Position numbers and translations under genes: made by a program
Notes under the pieces: generated by a model
What the model was told of the DNA's origin: nothing
Databases searched by the model: none
What the model saw: the letters and a program-made list of their open reading frames with translations, nothing else
In this document: piece by piece, positions 36,734-45,500 of the stretch
Position numbering within the stretch: position 1 is the first letter of the stretch
Layout: every line of letters begins with the position of its first letter
Assembly: GCA_964429355.1 (NCBI GenBank)
Contig: CAYSCH010000002.1
Location: 1 to 64,000 of the forward strand
Source: JAAYAY01 sp964429355
GTDB taxonomy: Bacteria > Planctomycetota > Planctomycetia > Pirellulales > Thermoguttaceae
Length of the DNA: 64,000 bases
Direction of reading: 5' to 3'

Positions 36734-38640
36734 TGGATACCATGGGCCACTATCAGGAAATCTGGTTGGTGGATTTTGAGTTCCGTTCGCTCAACGGCGA
36801 GCGGCCGGAGCCCATTTGCATGGTGGCCCGGGAGTATCGCTCAGGACGCACCCTTCGGGTATGGGCGGATGAGTTGGCCAACAGGGCCGCCCCGCCCTTC
36901 CCGACGGGGGACGACGTCCTGTTCGTGGCCTATTACGCTTCGGCGGAGTGCGGCTGCTTTCTCTCACTAGGTTGGCCGATGCCACGGCGAATCCTCGACC
37001 TGTTTTGTGAGTTCCGCCATCTGACCAACGGTCAGGACACCGTATCCGGCAACGGCCTGCTCGGTGCCATGGCTCACTTTGGCCTGGGCGGAATCGCTGT
37101 GGCCGAAAAGGTTGAGATGCGAGAGCTGGCTTTGCGGGGCGGACCCTACACGGAGGCCGAGCAATCCGCACTCCTCGACTACTGCGAAACGGACGTTGTT
37201 GCCCTTACCAAGTTGTTACCGGCCATGCTGCCGAAGATCGACTTGGCCCGGGCCCTGTTGAGGGGTCGCTACATGGCTGCCGTGGCGAGGATGGAGTGGA
37301 ACGGCACGCCAATTGACGTTACCACGCTCGAATCCCTGCGGTCTCGTTGGGATGCCATCAAGGGCGAACTGGTCGAACGCGTCGATACCGCGGGCATCTT
37401 CGTGGCACCGGCTCTCGGGGCACAGCCGGCTGCTTCAAAGAAACTGACACGGCCGATTCCGCGGTTGTCGTTTTCGTCCCAGAGATTCGCCGAATGGTTG
37501 GCCCGGGAAGGTATTCCCTGGCCGCGTCTGGACTCAGGAAAGTTGGTCCTCGACGACGACACATTTCGCGAGATGGCGAGAGCTTGGCCTGCTATCGCCC
37601 CGTTGCGAGAGCTGCGTCACACTCTGGGCGAGATGCGTCTGTTCTCGGATCTGGCTGTGGGGAGCGATGGCCGTATCCGCTGCCTGCTCTCCCCTTTTCG
37701 GTCAATCACTGGCCGAAATCAGCCGAGCAACGCCCAATTCATGTTTGGACCGTCGGCATGGTTGCGAAGTTTGATCCAGCCGGAACCAGGGATGGCTATC
37801 GCATATGTTGATTGGTCCCAGCAGGAATTCGGCATCGCGGCGGCCCTTTCAGCGGATCAGGCGATGATGGACGCCTACAGTTCTGGGGACCCCTACCTGG
37901 CCTTCGCCAAACAGGCCAGGGCGGTGCCACCGGATGCTACGAAGGTCAGCCACCCGGCCGAGCGAGAACGTTTCAAGGCGTGTGTTCTGGCGGTGCAATA
38001 CGGAATGGGAGCCAAGTCCCTGGCGCAACGAATTGACCAACCCGAGCCCTACGCACGAGAACTACTGCGATTGCACCGCCAGACCTATCCGGGCTACTGG
38101 AAGTGGTCGGAGGCGGCTGTCAATCACGCCATGCTGGGGGGCTGGCTTCGAACCGTCTTCGGCTGGCAGATCCATGTGGGTGCCAGGGTGAACCCGAGGA
38201 GTCTGGCCAATTTTCCGATGCAGGCCAACGGTGCCGAGATGTTGCGGCTCGCGTGCTGTCTCCTTGTCGAGCAGGGGATACGCGTCTGCTGCCCGATTCA
38301 CGACGCTGTGCTCGTCGAAGGGCCCGTGGATGAAATCGACGCGATCGTCAACGCGGCCGAACGGGCAATGGTCGAAGCGAGTCGGATCGTTCTCGATGGT
38401 TTTGGGTTACGAAGTGACACGAAAATTGTGCGATATCCCGAACGGTATTGTGATCCAAGGGGGGAGAAGATGTGGGAAACGGTGATGTCAATCTTGGACG
38501 GTATGAAACTGCCAATTCCAACAGATGCCTGCGAGCCTTCTTCGCCAAACCCCCGCACTCATGCGGGGGTTACCCCAGCACGGGTGCTGGGGTACATCCG
38601 CACCGGTGCGGCCCCGTACAATCTTATATCTTATAGATGA
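36733..38640 (+). CDS. Family-A DNA polymerase with 3'-5' exonuclease (phage-like)
   Basis: A 635-residue DNA polymerase of the PolA fold. The N-terminal DEDDy exonuclease has DFEF (D14, E16) and YCETD (Y150, D154). The polymerase domain has motif A VDWSQQEFGIAAALS (D360), motif B RFKACVLAVQYG (R413, K415, Y423) and motif C IHDAVLVEG (H523, D524). Motif C is HDA where chromosomal enzymes have HDE. No 5'-3' nuclease domain is present, as in phage and plasmid polymerases. The last 30 codons overlap three palindromes and AT-rich repeats that may be an origin. Confidence 0.88.
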   Translation: MDTMGHYQEIWLVDFEFRSLNGERPEPICMVAREYRSGRTLRVWADELANRAAPPFPTGDDVLFVAYYASAECGCFLSLGWPMPRRILDLFCEFRHLTNGQDTVSGNGLLGAMAHFGLGGIAVAEKVEMRELALRGGPYTEAEQSALLDYCETDVVALTKLLPAMLPKIDLARALLRGRYMAAVARMEWNGTPIDVTTLESLRSRWDAIKGELVERVDTAGIFVAPALGAQPAASKKLTRPIPRLSFSSQRFAEWLAREGIPWPRLDSGKLVLDDDTFREMARAWPAIAPLRELRHTLGEMRLFSDLAVGSDGRIRCLLSPFRSITGRNQPSNAQFMFGPSAWLRSLIQPEPGMAIAYVDWSQQEFGIAAALSADQAMMDAYSSGDPYLAFAKQARAVPPDATKVSHPAERERFKACVLAVQYGMGAKSLAQRIDQPEPYARELLRLHRQTYPGYWKWSEAAVNHAMLGGWLRTVFGWQIHVGARVNPRSLANFPMQANGAEMLRLACCLLVEQGIRVCCPIHDAVLVEGPVDEIDAIVNAAERAMVEASRIVLDGFGLRSDTKIVRYPERYCDPRGEKMWETVMSILDGMKLPIPTDACEPSSPNPRTHAGVTPARVLGYIRTGAAPYNLISYR

Positions 38641-38648
38641 TCTTATAG
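38548..38648. promoter_or_regulatory. Candidate replication origin: three palindromes plus iterons
   Basis: Three perfect inverted repeats stand side by side: arms of 10 bases with a 4-base loop (38548-38571), arms of 10 bases with a 2-base loop (38572-38593), and a 14-base palindrome CCGCACCGGTGCGG (38598-38611). They are followed by an AT-rich stretch with three copies of ATCTTATA (38621, 38628, 38640). The block lies between the polymerase and primase genes and is partly inside the polymerase frame. This layout is what a phage or plasmid origin would look like. A terminator/regulatory role is the alternative. Confidence 0.5.
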
Positions 38649-38658
38649 TATAGATACT

Positions 38659-39042
38659 ATGGACGGCCTTGATCTCGAAACGTTTCGGCTGACAAAGAGC
38701 AACACCCTGCCACAAGAGGGTAACCGACTGCGGCAGCGAGACCGAACTTGGTTTGTCAAGGGTCCCATCCCTGGGGATTGGCTTGAGCAGGCGGCAGCAC
38801 AACCTGGCAAAGCCCTGCATGTGGCACTTGCCCTATGGTATCTGGCCGGATTGCAGAAGTCTGATCAAGTCACGCTGACCAGAAAACCGCTGCGACTGTT
38901 TAGCGTCCTGCCCGACTCGGGGCGTAGGGGTCTAGCCGCCTTAGAAAAAGCCGGCTTGGTGCAAGTAAATCGCCGGAACGGAAGATGCCCGAGGGTCACG
39001 ATTCTCGGAAAACTCCCGCCCGGGAAGGACCGAGCGGGGTAG
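38659..39042 (+). CDS. Small winged-helix-like protein of the replication module
   Basis: A 127-residue basic protein, starting ten bases after the last iteron. The central part, GKALHVALALWYLAGLQKSDQVTLTR, with GRRGLAALEKAGLVQVNRRNG, is typical of a winged helix that binds DNA. Its place directly after the repeats and before the primase suggests an initiator or repressor acting on the candidate origin. Its last 58 bases overlap the primase gene. Confidence 0.6.
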   Translation: MDGLDLETFRLTKSNTLPQEGNRLRQRDRTWFVKGPIPGDWLEQAAAQPGKALHVALALWYLAGLQKSDQVTLTRKPLRLFSVLPDSGRRGLAALEKAGLVQVNRRNGRCPRVTILGKLPPGKDRAG

Positions 39043-39917
39043 CCCTCCAGACGCGGCATCGCTTGTGGGTCAATCACAGGTACGGGCAGCCTGATCCTGC
39101 CAACCCGTCGTGGCCGTCGGACGGCTTGGTAATTTGCTTCAATGAGGATTGCCTGAAGGACCTGGACAACCGCAAGCAGCTTTTCGAGTGGATTTTCGAG
39201 CTGCCCAATATGCGGGAGCATGTCGCTCCGGTGTTGGATATGTCCGGCGTGACGGCGGCGGGCCCCCGGTTACAACCCTGCCAGTGGCCTGGCCAGATGG
39301 AGCCACTGCCTGATTTCTGCCTGGCATACCTGGCACAGAGGGGTTTCCGGGGGGACACGGTGTCCCTCTTCGGGTTGCGGTACTGTGTCGGCTCCCAGGA
39401 GTTCCCAAGTGCCGCGGGGCGCATCATTGTCCCGATCTACCACAATCGGCAGATGGTGGGTTGGCAGGGCCGGACACCCGGCGAGCCGACCAGCCGGCAT
39501 ATGCCGAAGTATTACACGATGCCGCACTTCCCGAAGCGGGCAGTGCTGTACAACCTGGACAACGCCCGGGGACGGTCTTTCTGTGTGGTCTTCGAGGGCG
39601 TCACAGACGTTTGGCGGCTGCCAGGGTACGGAGTGGCCCTTCTGGGTAAGACGATATCTGTTGAGCAGCAGAACCTGCTACGGGCGGCGTTCTCGGAGAA
39701 TCAGCCCATTATTCTGTGTCTGGACCCGGAAACCTGGGACAATTCGGCCTTGAAGATTCATGAGATGATCCGAGGCTGGCCGAATCCGATCGTGCGGGTG
39801 CGGCTGCCTGACGGCTTTGACCCCGGGAACATGGACCCAGAGGCGCTGCTGACCACGATCACGACGCAGGCGGCAGCGGTCGGGATAAGGATTTGGAGTC
39901 GCAATTTGCTGCCGTAA
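38985..39917 (+). CDS. TOPRIM primase-like protein
   Basis: A 310-residue protein resembling the catalytic part of DnaG primases. The TOPRIM domain has VVFEGVTDVWRLPGYGVALLG with the catalytic Glu (E204) and IILCLDPETWDNSA with the Asp (D247; DPE in place of DxD). The preceding DFCLAYLAQRGFRGDTVSLFGLRYC and AAGRIIVPIYHNRQMVGWQGR match the DnaG RNA-polymerase domain. A CFNEDC pair near residue 51 may belong to a reduced zinc site. The start follows GGAACGGAAG, within the previous gene's end. No helicase is fused or adjacent. Confidence 0.8.
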   Translation: MPEGHDSRKTPAREGPSGVALQTRHRLWVNHRYGQPDPANPSWPSDGLVICFNEDCLKDLDNRKQLFEWIFELPNMREHVAPVLDMSGVTAAGPRLQPCQWPGQMEPLPDFCLAYLAQRGFRGDTVSLFGLRYCVGSQEFPSAAGRIIVPIYHNRQMVGWQGRTPGEPTSRHMPKYYTMPHFPKRAVLYNLDNARGRSFCVVFEGVTDVWRLPGYGVALLGKTISVEQQNLLRAAFSENQPIILCLDPETWDNSALKIHEMIRGWPNPIVRVRLPDGFDPGNMDPEALLTTITTQAAAVGIRIWSRNLLP

Positions 39918-40163
39918 GGCCGCCGGGCAACAAAATTCTCTCCCCCAGCACGGCCGTGGCCTGTTGCCACGGCCGTGCCCTCTACCTTGCCGGCAATGGG
40001 CTCTCGTTCTTGCACGGCACGCGAAACCGGGTACAACTCCGAGACTTGCGCCATGCCACCCAGCCAGTTCGCACGTGCTGCGTGCCCGGCCTCTTGAATA
40101 CCTGCCGGCACAACTCTTCCGCGCAGCCCAGACCAGATCGTGCACCAGAAGGCGGGACGTAAC

Positions 40164-40259
40164 TCACGGCCCCTGGATCGTGCCGATCACGATCAGGATC
40201 AGACAGCAGGCAAGATACGTCCAGAAGATTATGTTCGCCGTTCGCTGACTTAGCTGCAT
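40164..40259 (-). CDS. 31-residue single-helix membrane peptide
   Basis: The frame reads MQLSQRTANIIFWTYLACCL and continues through a hydrophobic helix to a stop after 31 residues. GGGAGGA stands six bases before the ATG, a very strong ribosome site. The polar N-terminus and single hydrophobic segment suggest a small membrane protein, or possibly a toxin-like peptide. No partner antisense RNA or antitoxin was identified. Confidence 0.5.
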   Translation of the reverse strand: MQLSQRTANIIFWTYLACCLILIVIGTIQGP

Positions 40260-40440
40260 GTTGTTCCTCCCGCCGAAAAAAACTCGTCAGCTAGAATTTG
40301 TGATCGCCGGCCAGCTGACACTCGTCATCTTACCGGTGCGGGCAGTCCTAACGCCAGGTCAGAAAGCCGCGACCGCGCAGACTCTCAGAAACAACGCTCC
40401 ACCGATGCCGCTCTTGTTTCTCCTGTAGTCTTATGAGTAC

Positions 40441-40490
40441 AAGTGATATACATTGATCATGATTGATATTAAGTGATAAGTATTAATAGG
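40441..40490. repeat. AT-rich direct repeats
   Basis: AAGTGATA occurs at 40441 and 40471, with ATTGAT repeats between, in a short very AT-rich patch unlike its surroundings. It may be a promoter, operator or partition-like site of the mobile segment. Confidence 0.3.
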
Positions 40491-40873
40491 TACGAAAAGT
40501 GCCATTAGAAACTCACAAGCTTCGTCGCGGCATGCTGTGGGCGTATGCGAACTCGGGGGCGCTGTTTTTCGTGGCAGCCTCTCTGGCGCTTCCTCGCAAC
40601 CCGAGAACCAGTGAAGTTTCTTGTGCCCGAGAAATCTGTGGTCACGTTCAAGCTGGGGCAGAATGTGCGGTGACGGGTCAAGGCGCCTGGAAACGCTGAG
40701 AGCGATAAGGTTGGAGCGGCTGGCTGGTAATATGGAAAGCGGAATCTTTGATTGCGGCCGGGGCGGTGAGCATGTCGAAATCCCCGGTTAATAAGCGGCG
40801 CCTCGACAGCCTGCGCCGGAATCGTGGGCTATCCTTGCTTAAGGCCTAACGCCCGTTTGTATGGCGGGCAGGA

Positions 40874-40922
40874 ATCGGCCACATCGGGTTCATTCTCTCC
40901 CCCCCCGTGGCCGATCCTTTTT
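40874..40922 (+). terminator. Terminator-like hairpin
   Basis: ATCGGCCAC (40874-40882) pairs perfectly with GTGGCCGAT (40907-40915), followed by CCTTTTT. A smaller GCCCG/CGGGC hairpin precedes it at 40851-40869. Confidence 0.55.
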
Positions 40923-41382
40923 GCACACCTTATGGGTGGCGCCCTCGCAGAATCGCCGTAGATGCCGCGAGAATCGCTTCGGACGGTTGGACGGCTTCCG
41001 ACTCGCGCACGGCATCGATCACGCGTCAGGCGGCACGGTAGATCGCTGGATTCCGATTTCCTGGATGGGCCCGACACGGGCGTGACGTTGCCGCCGTGAT
41101 CGAGTTACACGGGATGCTGTGGCTGCAATTCATCCCTCGCCACTTTACAGCGGGTGCCCCCTGTTCAGCCCAGCTGCATCGCCGCGAGATCAGCACGCGT
41201 CACGCCCACGAACAATGCCGCAGATTGCACCGACCAACACCGCCAGCATCGTCTCCAAGCTGATCCCGCCGGCAGCGATCCCTATTCGATCGACAGGTTG
41301 GCCCGTCATCGGCCAGCGTGTTCAGCGGTCGAAAGCCGGTACTGCTCGCTCATCCATGAACAGAACCACGTCGCGGGCAAGC

Positions 41383-41407
41383 NNNNNNNNNNNNNNNNNN
41401 NNNNNNN
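41383..41407. other. Assembly gap (25 N)
   Basis: Twenty-five N within the gene-poor region; what is missing cannot be told. Confidence 0.99.
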
Positions 41408-41966
41408 ACTTATCTCGGTGATCAGCACGGCGGAAGCGACTTGATCGACCCGGCAGCGGCCGCCCGCTCGTGCCCCCAAAACGGCTGTGTGATGTAGACG
41501 ACCGCCTGCTGGCGAGTATGAGAGCGGATACCCATCGCGCTTGGGACGTGCCAAGAGACGACCGTATCCCGGGGCGCGATTCCAGGCAGTGGTACCATTT
41601 CTGTCGGGGGAGACGAACGCCGGATTCCTGATCAAGGCGGCCGAGCCCGATCAGGGGTAGATTCTGTGCCCCGAGAATGGAACGCATTCCGAGGCGCGGT
41701 GTTCGGCCTGGGATTGCTCGGATCCATTCACGGCGGTAGGGTCTGTGGAGTTCCGATCTTTCGAGGGTCGGGAATGGCGGGGAGAGACGTCGTTGGTTCA
41801 TTTCTATCGGGAAGCAGCAGCGGGTCTTTCGCGATGGAGAAGTAGACACAAGTCATTATCTACCAGAACTTTAGCGGCGGCTCATGCCTTCTGTGGCACG
41901 AAATATCTCAGAACAGGTTGTGAATTGGCGAGGTGTGTTGGGCCTTTTATTGATAGGGGGAGAGTT

Positions 41967-42593
41967 GTGGGGAAACAACCATCGGAGAGCGAGAGCTACA
42001 TCTGTGACTTGCAGCGAGGCGATCTCGACGCCCTGGGCTGGCTTTTGGACTACTACGGTCCGCGTCTGCGGCAGATGGTGCGGTTGTGGTTAACCTCGGA
42101 AGTCCGTACGCGTGTGGATCCTTCGGATGTGGTTCAAGAGGTGTACGTGGATGCCCAGCAGCAGGTCGAGTCGTATCTGGAGGACCCGAGAGTGGTGTTT
42201 TTCGTCTGGCTGCGAGGTTTGGCGCAGGAGCGGGTGGCGAAGATCCACCGCAATCACGTGGCGGCCCAGTGCCGGACGACGCGGCGTGAAGAGCCGCTTC
42301 CCAGCCAGTCGTCCCTGGCCCTGGCTCATCGCCTTTTTGCGGGGGGAACAAGCCCGAGTGCTGCCCTGAGCAAGAAGCAGCTTCGGGGCAAGATCCAGAA
42401 GGCTGTGGAGAAGCTCGGCCCCAAGGACCGCGAGGTGATTCTGATGCGGCATTTCGAAGAGATGTCCAACCAGGAGGTGGCCCAGGCCCTCGGTCTGTCG
42501 GAGTCGGGGGCGACGATGCGCTATGGCCGGGCCCTTTATCGCCTCAAGGAGCTGCTTTTGGCCGATCCGGACTTCGGAGGGCTGGTGCGATGA
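41967..42593 (+). CDS. ECF-type RNA polymerase sigma factor (planctomycete type)
   Basis: A 208-residue sigma-70-family factor of the ECF class. Region 2 has DALGWLLDYYGPRLRQMVRLWL and DPSDVVQEVYVDAQQ; region 4 has KLGPKDREVILMRHFEEMSNQEVAQALGLSESGATMRYGRAL. The start is taken as the GTG at 41967 after GGGGGAG; the frame is open 74 codons further upstream but that part has no sigma homology. Its stop overlaps the next gene's start by four bases (ATGA), coupling it to the giant kinase. In planctomycetes such pairs use the kinase as the probable control on the sigma factor. Confidence 0.92.
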   Translation: MGKQPSESESYICDLQRGDLDALGWLLDYYGPRLRQMVRLWLTSEVRTRVDPSDVVQEVYVDAQQQVESYLEDPRVVFFVWLRGLAQERVAKIHRNHVAAQCRTTRREEPLPSQSSLALAHRLFAGGTSPSAALSKKQLRGKIQKAVEKLGPKDREVILMRHFEEMSNQEVAQALGLSESGATMRYGRALYRLKELLLADPDFGGLVR

Positions 42594-45500
42594 GCGATTC
42601 GGCCAAAGACCCGCGCCCCCCAGCGTCACAGCTCAGCCAGTCGGAAGACGCTCGCTACCTGCTTTACGGTCAGATTGCGGAGCAGATCCAGTCCGCTCAC
42701 CGCTCGGGCCTGCCGATTGACTTGGACGCCCTGGTCGCCGAACACCCGGACATGGCCCGGGAGATCCGCGAGTTTGCGGCCGCCATGTCGCTGCTGGCGG
42801 AAGTCGGCCCCGAAGAGGAAGGAGACTGCCGTGGCGGCGAGCCGGAGACGACGTCATGTCTCCGGGGCCGGCTGGGCGATTTCCGCATTGTCTGCGAGAT
42901 CGGCCGAGGAGGGATGGGGGTGGTCTACGAGGCGGAACAGATATCGCTCGGTCGCCGGCTGGCTTTGAAGGTGTTGCCGTTTGCCGCAACTCTGGACCCG
43001 CGGCAATTGCAGCGGTTCCGAAATGAGGCCCAGGCCGCAGCGGCCCTGAAGCACCCGCACATTGTGGGCATTCACTCGGTCGGCTGCGAACGCGGCGTTC
43101 ACTACTTTGCCATGGAGTTCATCGAGGGACGGACGCTTGCTCAATTGATCGAGGAAGTGCGTCACCTGGCCGGTCTTGGGGAAACCGCCGGCAAAGCGGT
43201 GGAAGTAAGCCAGGTGACGCAGAGCATGGTGGCAGGCCAATTCAGCCAGGACGTTCGGAAACCGGGTGACAATGACTTGACGGTGGCGATGGACTCGATC
43301 GAGCCCACCACCGCGCAGGCCGACGAGACCCATCGTCGAGCGACAGCCTCTGACTCAACCAAGGGACCCCACCGGACAAACGACTTCTTCCGCCTGGTGG
43401 CTCAATTGGGCATTCAGGCAGCCGAGGCGTTGGACCACGCGCATCAAGTGGGAGTGGTGCATCGCGACATCAAGCCGTCGAACCTGATGGTCGATGCCAA
43501 CCGCCATCTCTGGATCACCGATTTCGGCCTGGCCATTACCCAGACCGATCCGGGACTGACGATGACCGGCGATATTGTGGGAACGCTCCGCTACATGAGC
43601 CCCGAGCAGGCTCTCGGCGATCGCCGGCGGATGGACCACCGCACCGACGTCTACTCGCTGGGCATCACGCTTTACGAGTTCCTGGCATTGCAGCCGGCCT
43701 TCGGTGGTGACGGGCGGGAGACGCTGGTTCGGCGGCTGGTCGAAGAAGATCCGCCGGCGCCGCGAAGCATCAATCCGGCGATCCCGCGAGACCTGGAAAC
43801 GATCGTACTGAAGGCCACTTCGAAGGACCCGCAGCAGCGTTATGCCGTGGCCCAGGACCTGGCCGACGACCTGAAGCGGTTTCTTGCCGACAAACCGATT
43901 TGTGCCCGGCGAGCGACTTTGGGAATGCGGGCTGTGAAGTGGGCGAAACGGCACCGGCCAACCGTCTGGTCGGCGATTGTTCTGACGGTGATTGCCGCTG
44001 TCACGGCCGCAGGCCTGGCCTGGAATCAACACCGGCAATCGGTTCAACTGGCAGCCGACGTGGGAGAGCATCTGGCGGCGGCCGACGCATTTCTTCAGTC
44101 GGCCGACTATCCGGCCGTCGACCGCGAGTTGGCCGGGGCGCGGGGGCGCCTGGAGACGGCTGGCTACGGCAACGGGCCTCTTGCCGACGAGGTAACTCGG
44201 CTTGCCGATGAGCTTCACGCCCGGCAGCAAGCGATCGAGCGGTTCGATCAGTTCCAGAAACTGCGGCATCGTATCCATTCCGAGATGTATGCCGTGGACC
44301 GCACGATCCTGGATCAGGCCCAGGGGCATTGCCGATCGGCCCTGGACCTCTACCAGGTAATGGCGAGCGACTCCTGGAAGCAGCCACGGGACTTTCAGGA
44401 CCTCAGTCCCGAGCGGCAAGCGAGTCTGGAAGAAGGTCTCGTCGAATTGCTCTTCGTTTCGGCCCGTTTGGAGATCGACGAGAGCGACGGGCAGACGAGC
44501 GCAGAGCTTCAGGCAGCACATCGACGGGCAGTGGATGCCTTCTCCAAGATCCAGTCGATCCACAAGCCCATCCCGGCCGTGTATCTGTGGATTGCCGAGT
44601 CCTGGGAAGCGTTGGGCGAGAAGACGGCGGCGGCGCAGGCCCGAGCCCAGGCAGAGGCCCTCCGACCGGCGACCGCAATGGACCACTTCCTCCTGGGTGA
44701 GCACCATGGCCAGCACGGGCGGTTGGACCAGGCCGTGGCCAGCTATTGGCAGGCGCTGGCCCGGCAGCCCGATCATTTCCTCTCGCTCTTAGCGGCGGGA
44801 GTCGCTCTGGGCGAACTCAAAAAGCATGAGTCCGCCGAAGCCATGCTCACCGGCGCCATCGCCATGAACCCGCAGACGGTCCTCGGCTATGTGAAGCGGG
44901 GAGCAAGTCGGTTGGAGCAGGGAAGAATTCTCTTGGCTCAGGCCGACTTCCAGAAGGCTAGGACGATCGACCCGGACTTGGCTGGCGCACTTGTCCGCCG
45001 GGCCTCGGAATTTCGTACGAAGGGCGACTTCGAAAAGGCCCTTGCTGAATGCAGCGAAGCGATCCGCATTGACCCGAAGTCAGCTTGGGCCTATGTAGCG
45101 AGGGGTGGTATCTACTTTGACCAGGGTGCCCTGTATAAGTCAATTGACGACCTGAATTGCGCCATTCGCCTCGATCCCGGATCCGTCATGGCTTACTGGA
45201 CGCGGGCCTGCGTCTACCGTAACATGGGCCGATCTGCCGAATCCTTGGCCGATGCGGAGGAATGTATTCGTCTCGACCGAAAAAATGCGTTAGGATATTT
45301 CGGGCGTGGCTTGGTGTGTATGGACAGGGGCGAGTTGGACAAGGCCCTAGCCGACTTGAATGAAGGACTACGACTCTGTCCCAATGATTCCGGGGCCTTC
45401 TGCTTCCGTGGCGACATCTATTGCCACCGTGGAGATTTGGAGAAGGCCCTTTCAGATTTCGAGAAGGCTGTTCAACTCAATCCAAAAAACCCCTGGGGAT

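Larger units (their letters stand above)
39918..41966. other. Gene-poor region after the primase
   Basis: Over 2 kb with no recognised long gene. I see a 31-residue membrane peptide on the minus strand (40164-40259), AT-rich repeats (40441-40490), a terminator-like hairpin (40874-40922) and a 25-N gap (41383-41407). Longer open frames here lack homology that I can recognise and look like chance or decayed sequence. No second copy of the tRNA-Gln 3' end is visible that would mark an attachment site. Confidence 0.5.

Noticed and set aside
38548..38611. The triple palindrome as a CRISPR array
   Set aside because: The units differ from each other, there are no spacers and no cas genes are nearby.
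40499..40699. 66-codon frame in the gene-poor region
   Set aside because: It starts at GTG without a ribosome site and has no recognisable features.
43355..44776. Minus-strand frame opposite the kinase-TPR gene
   Set aside because: It is antisense to kinase and membrane segments and shows no start site or domain.
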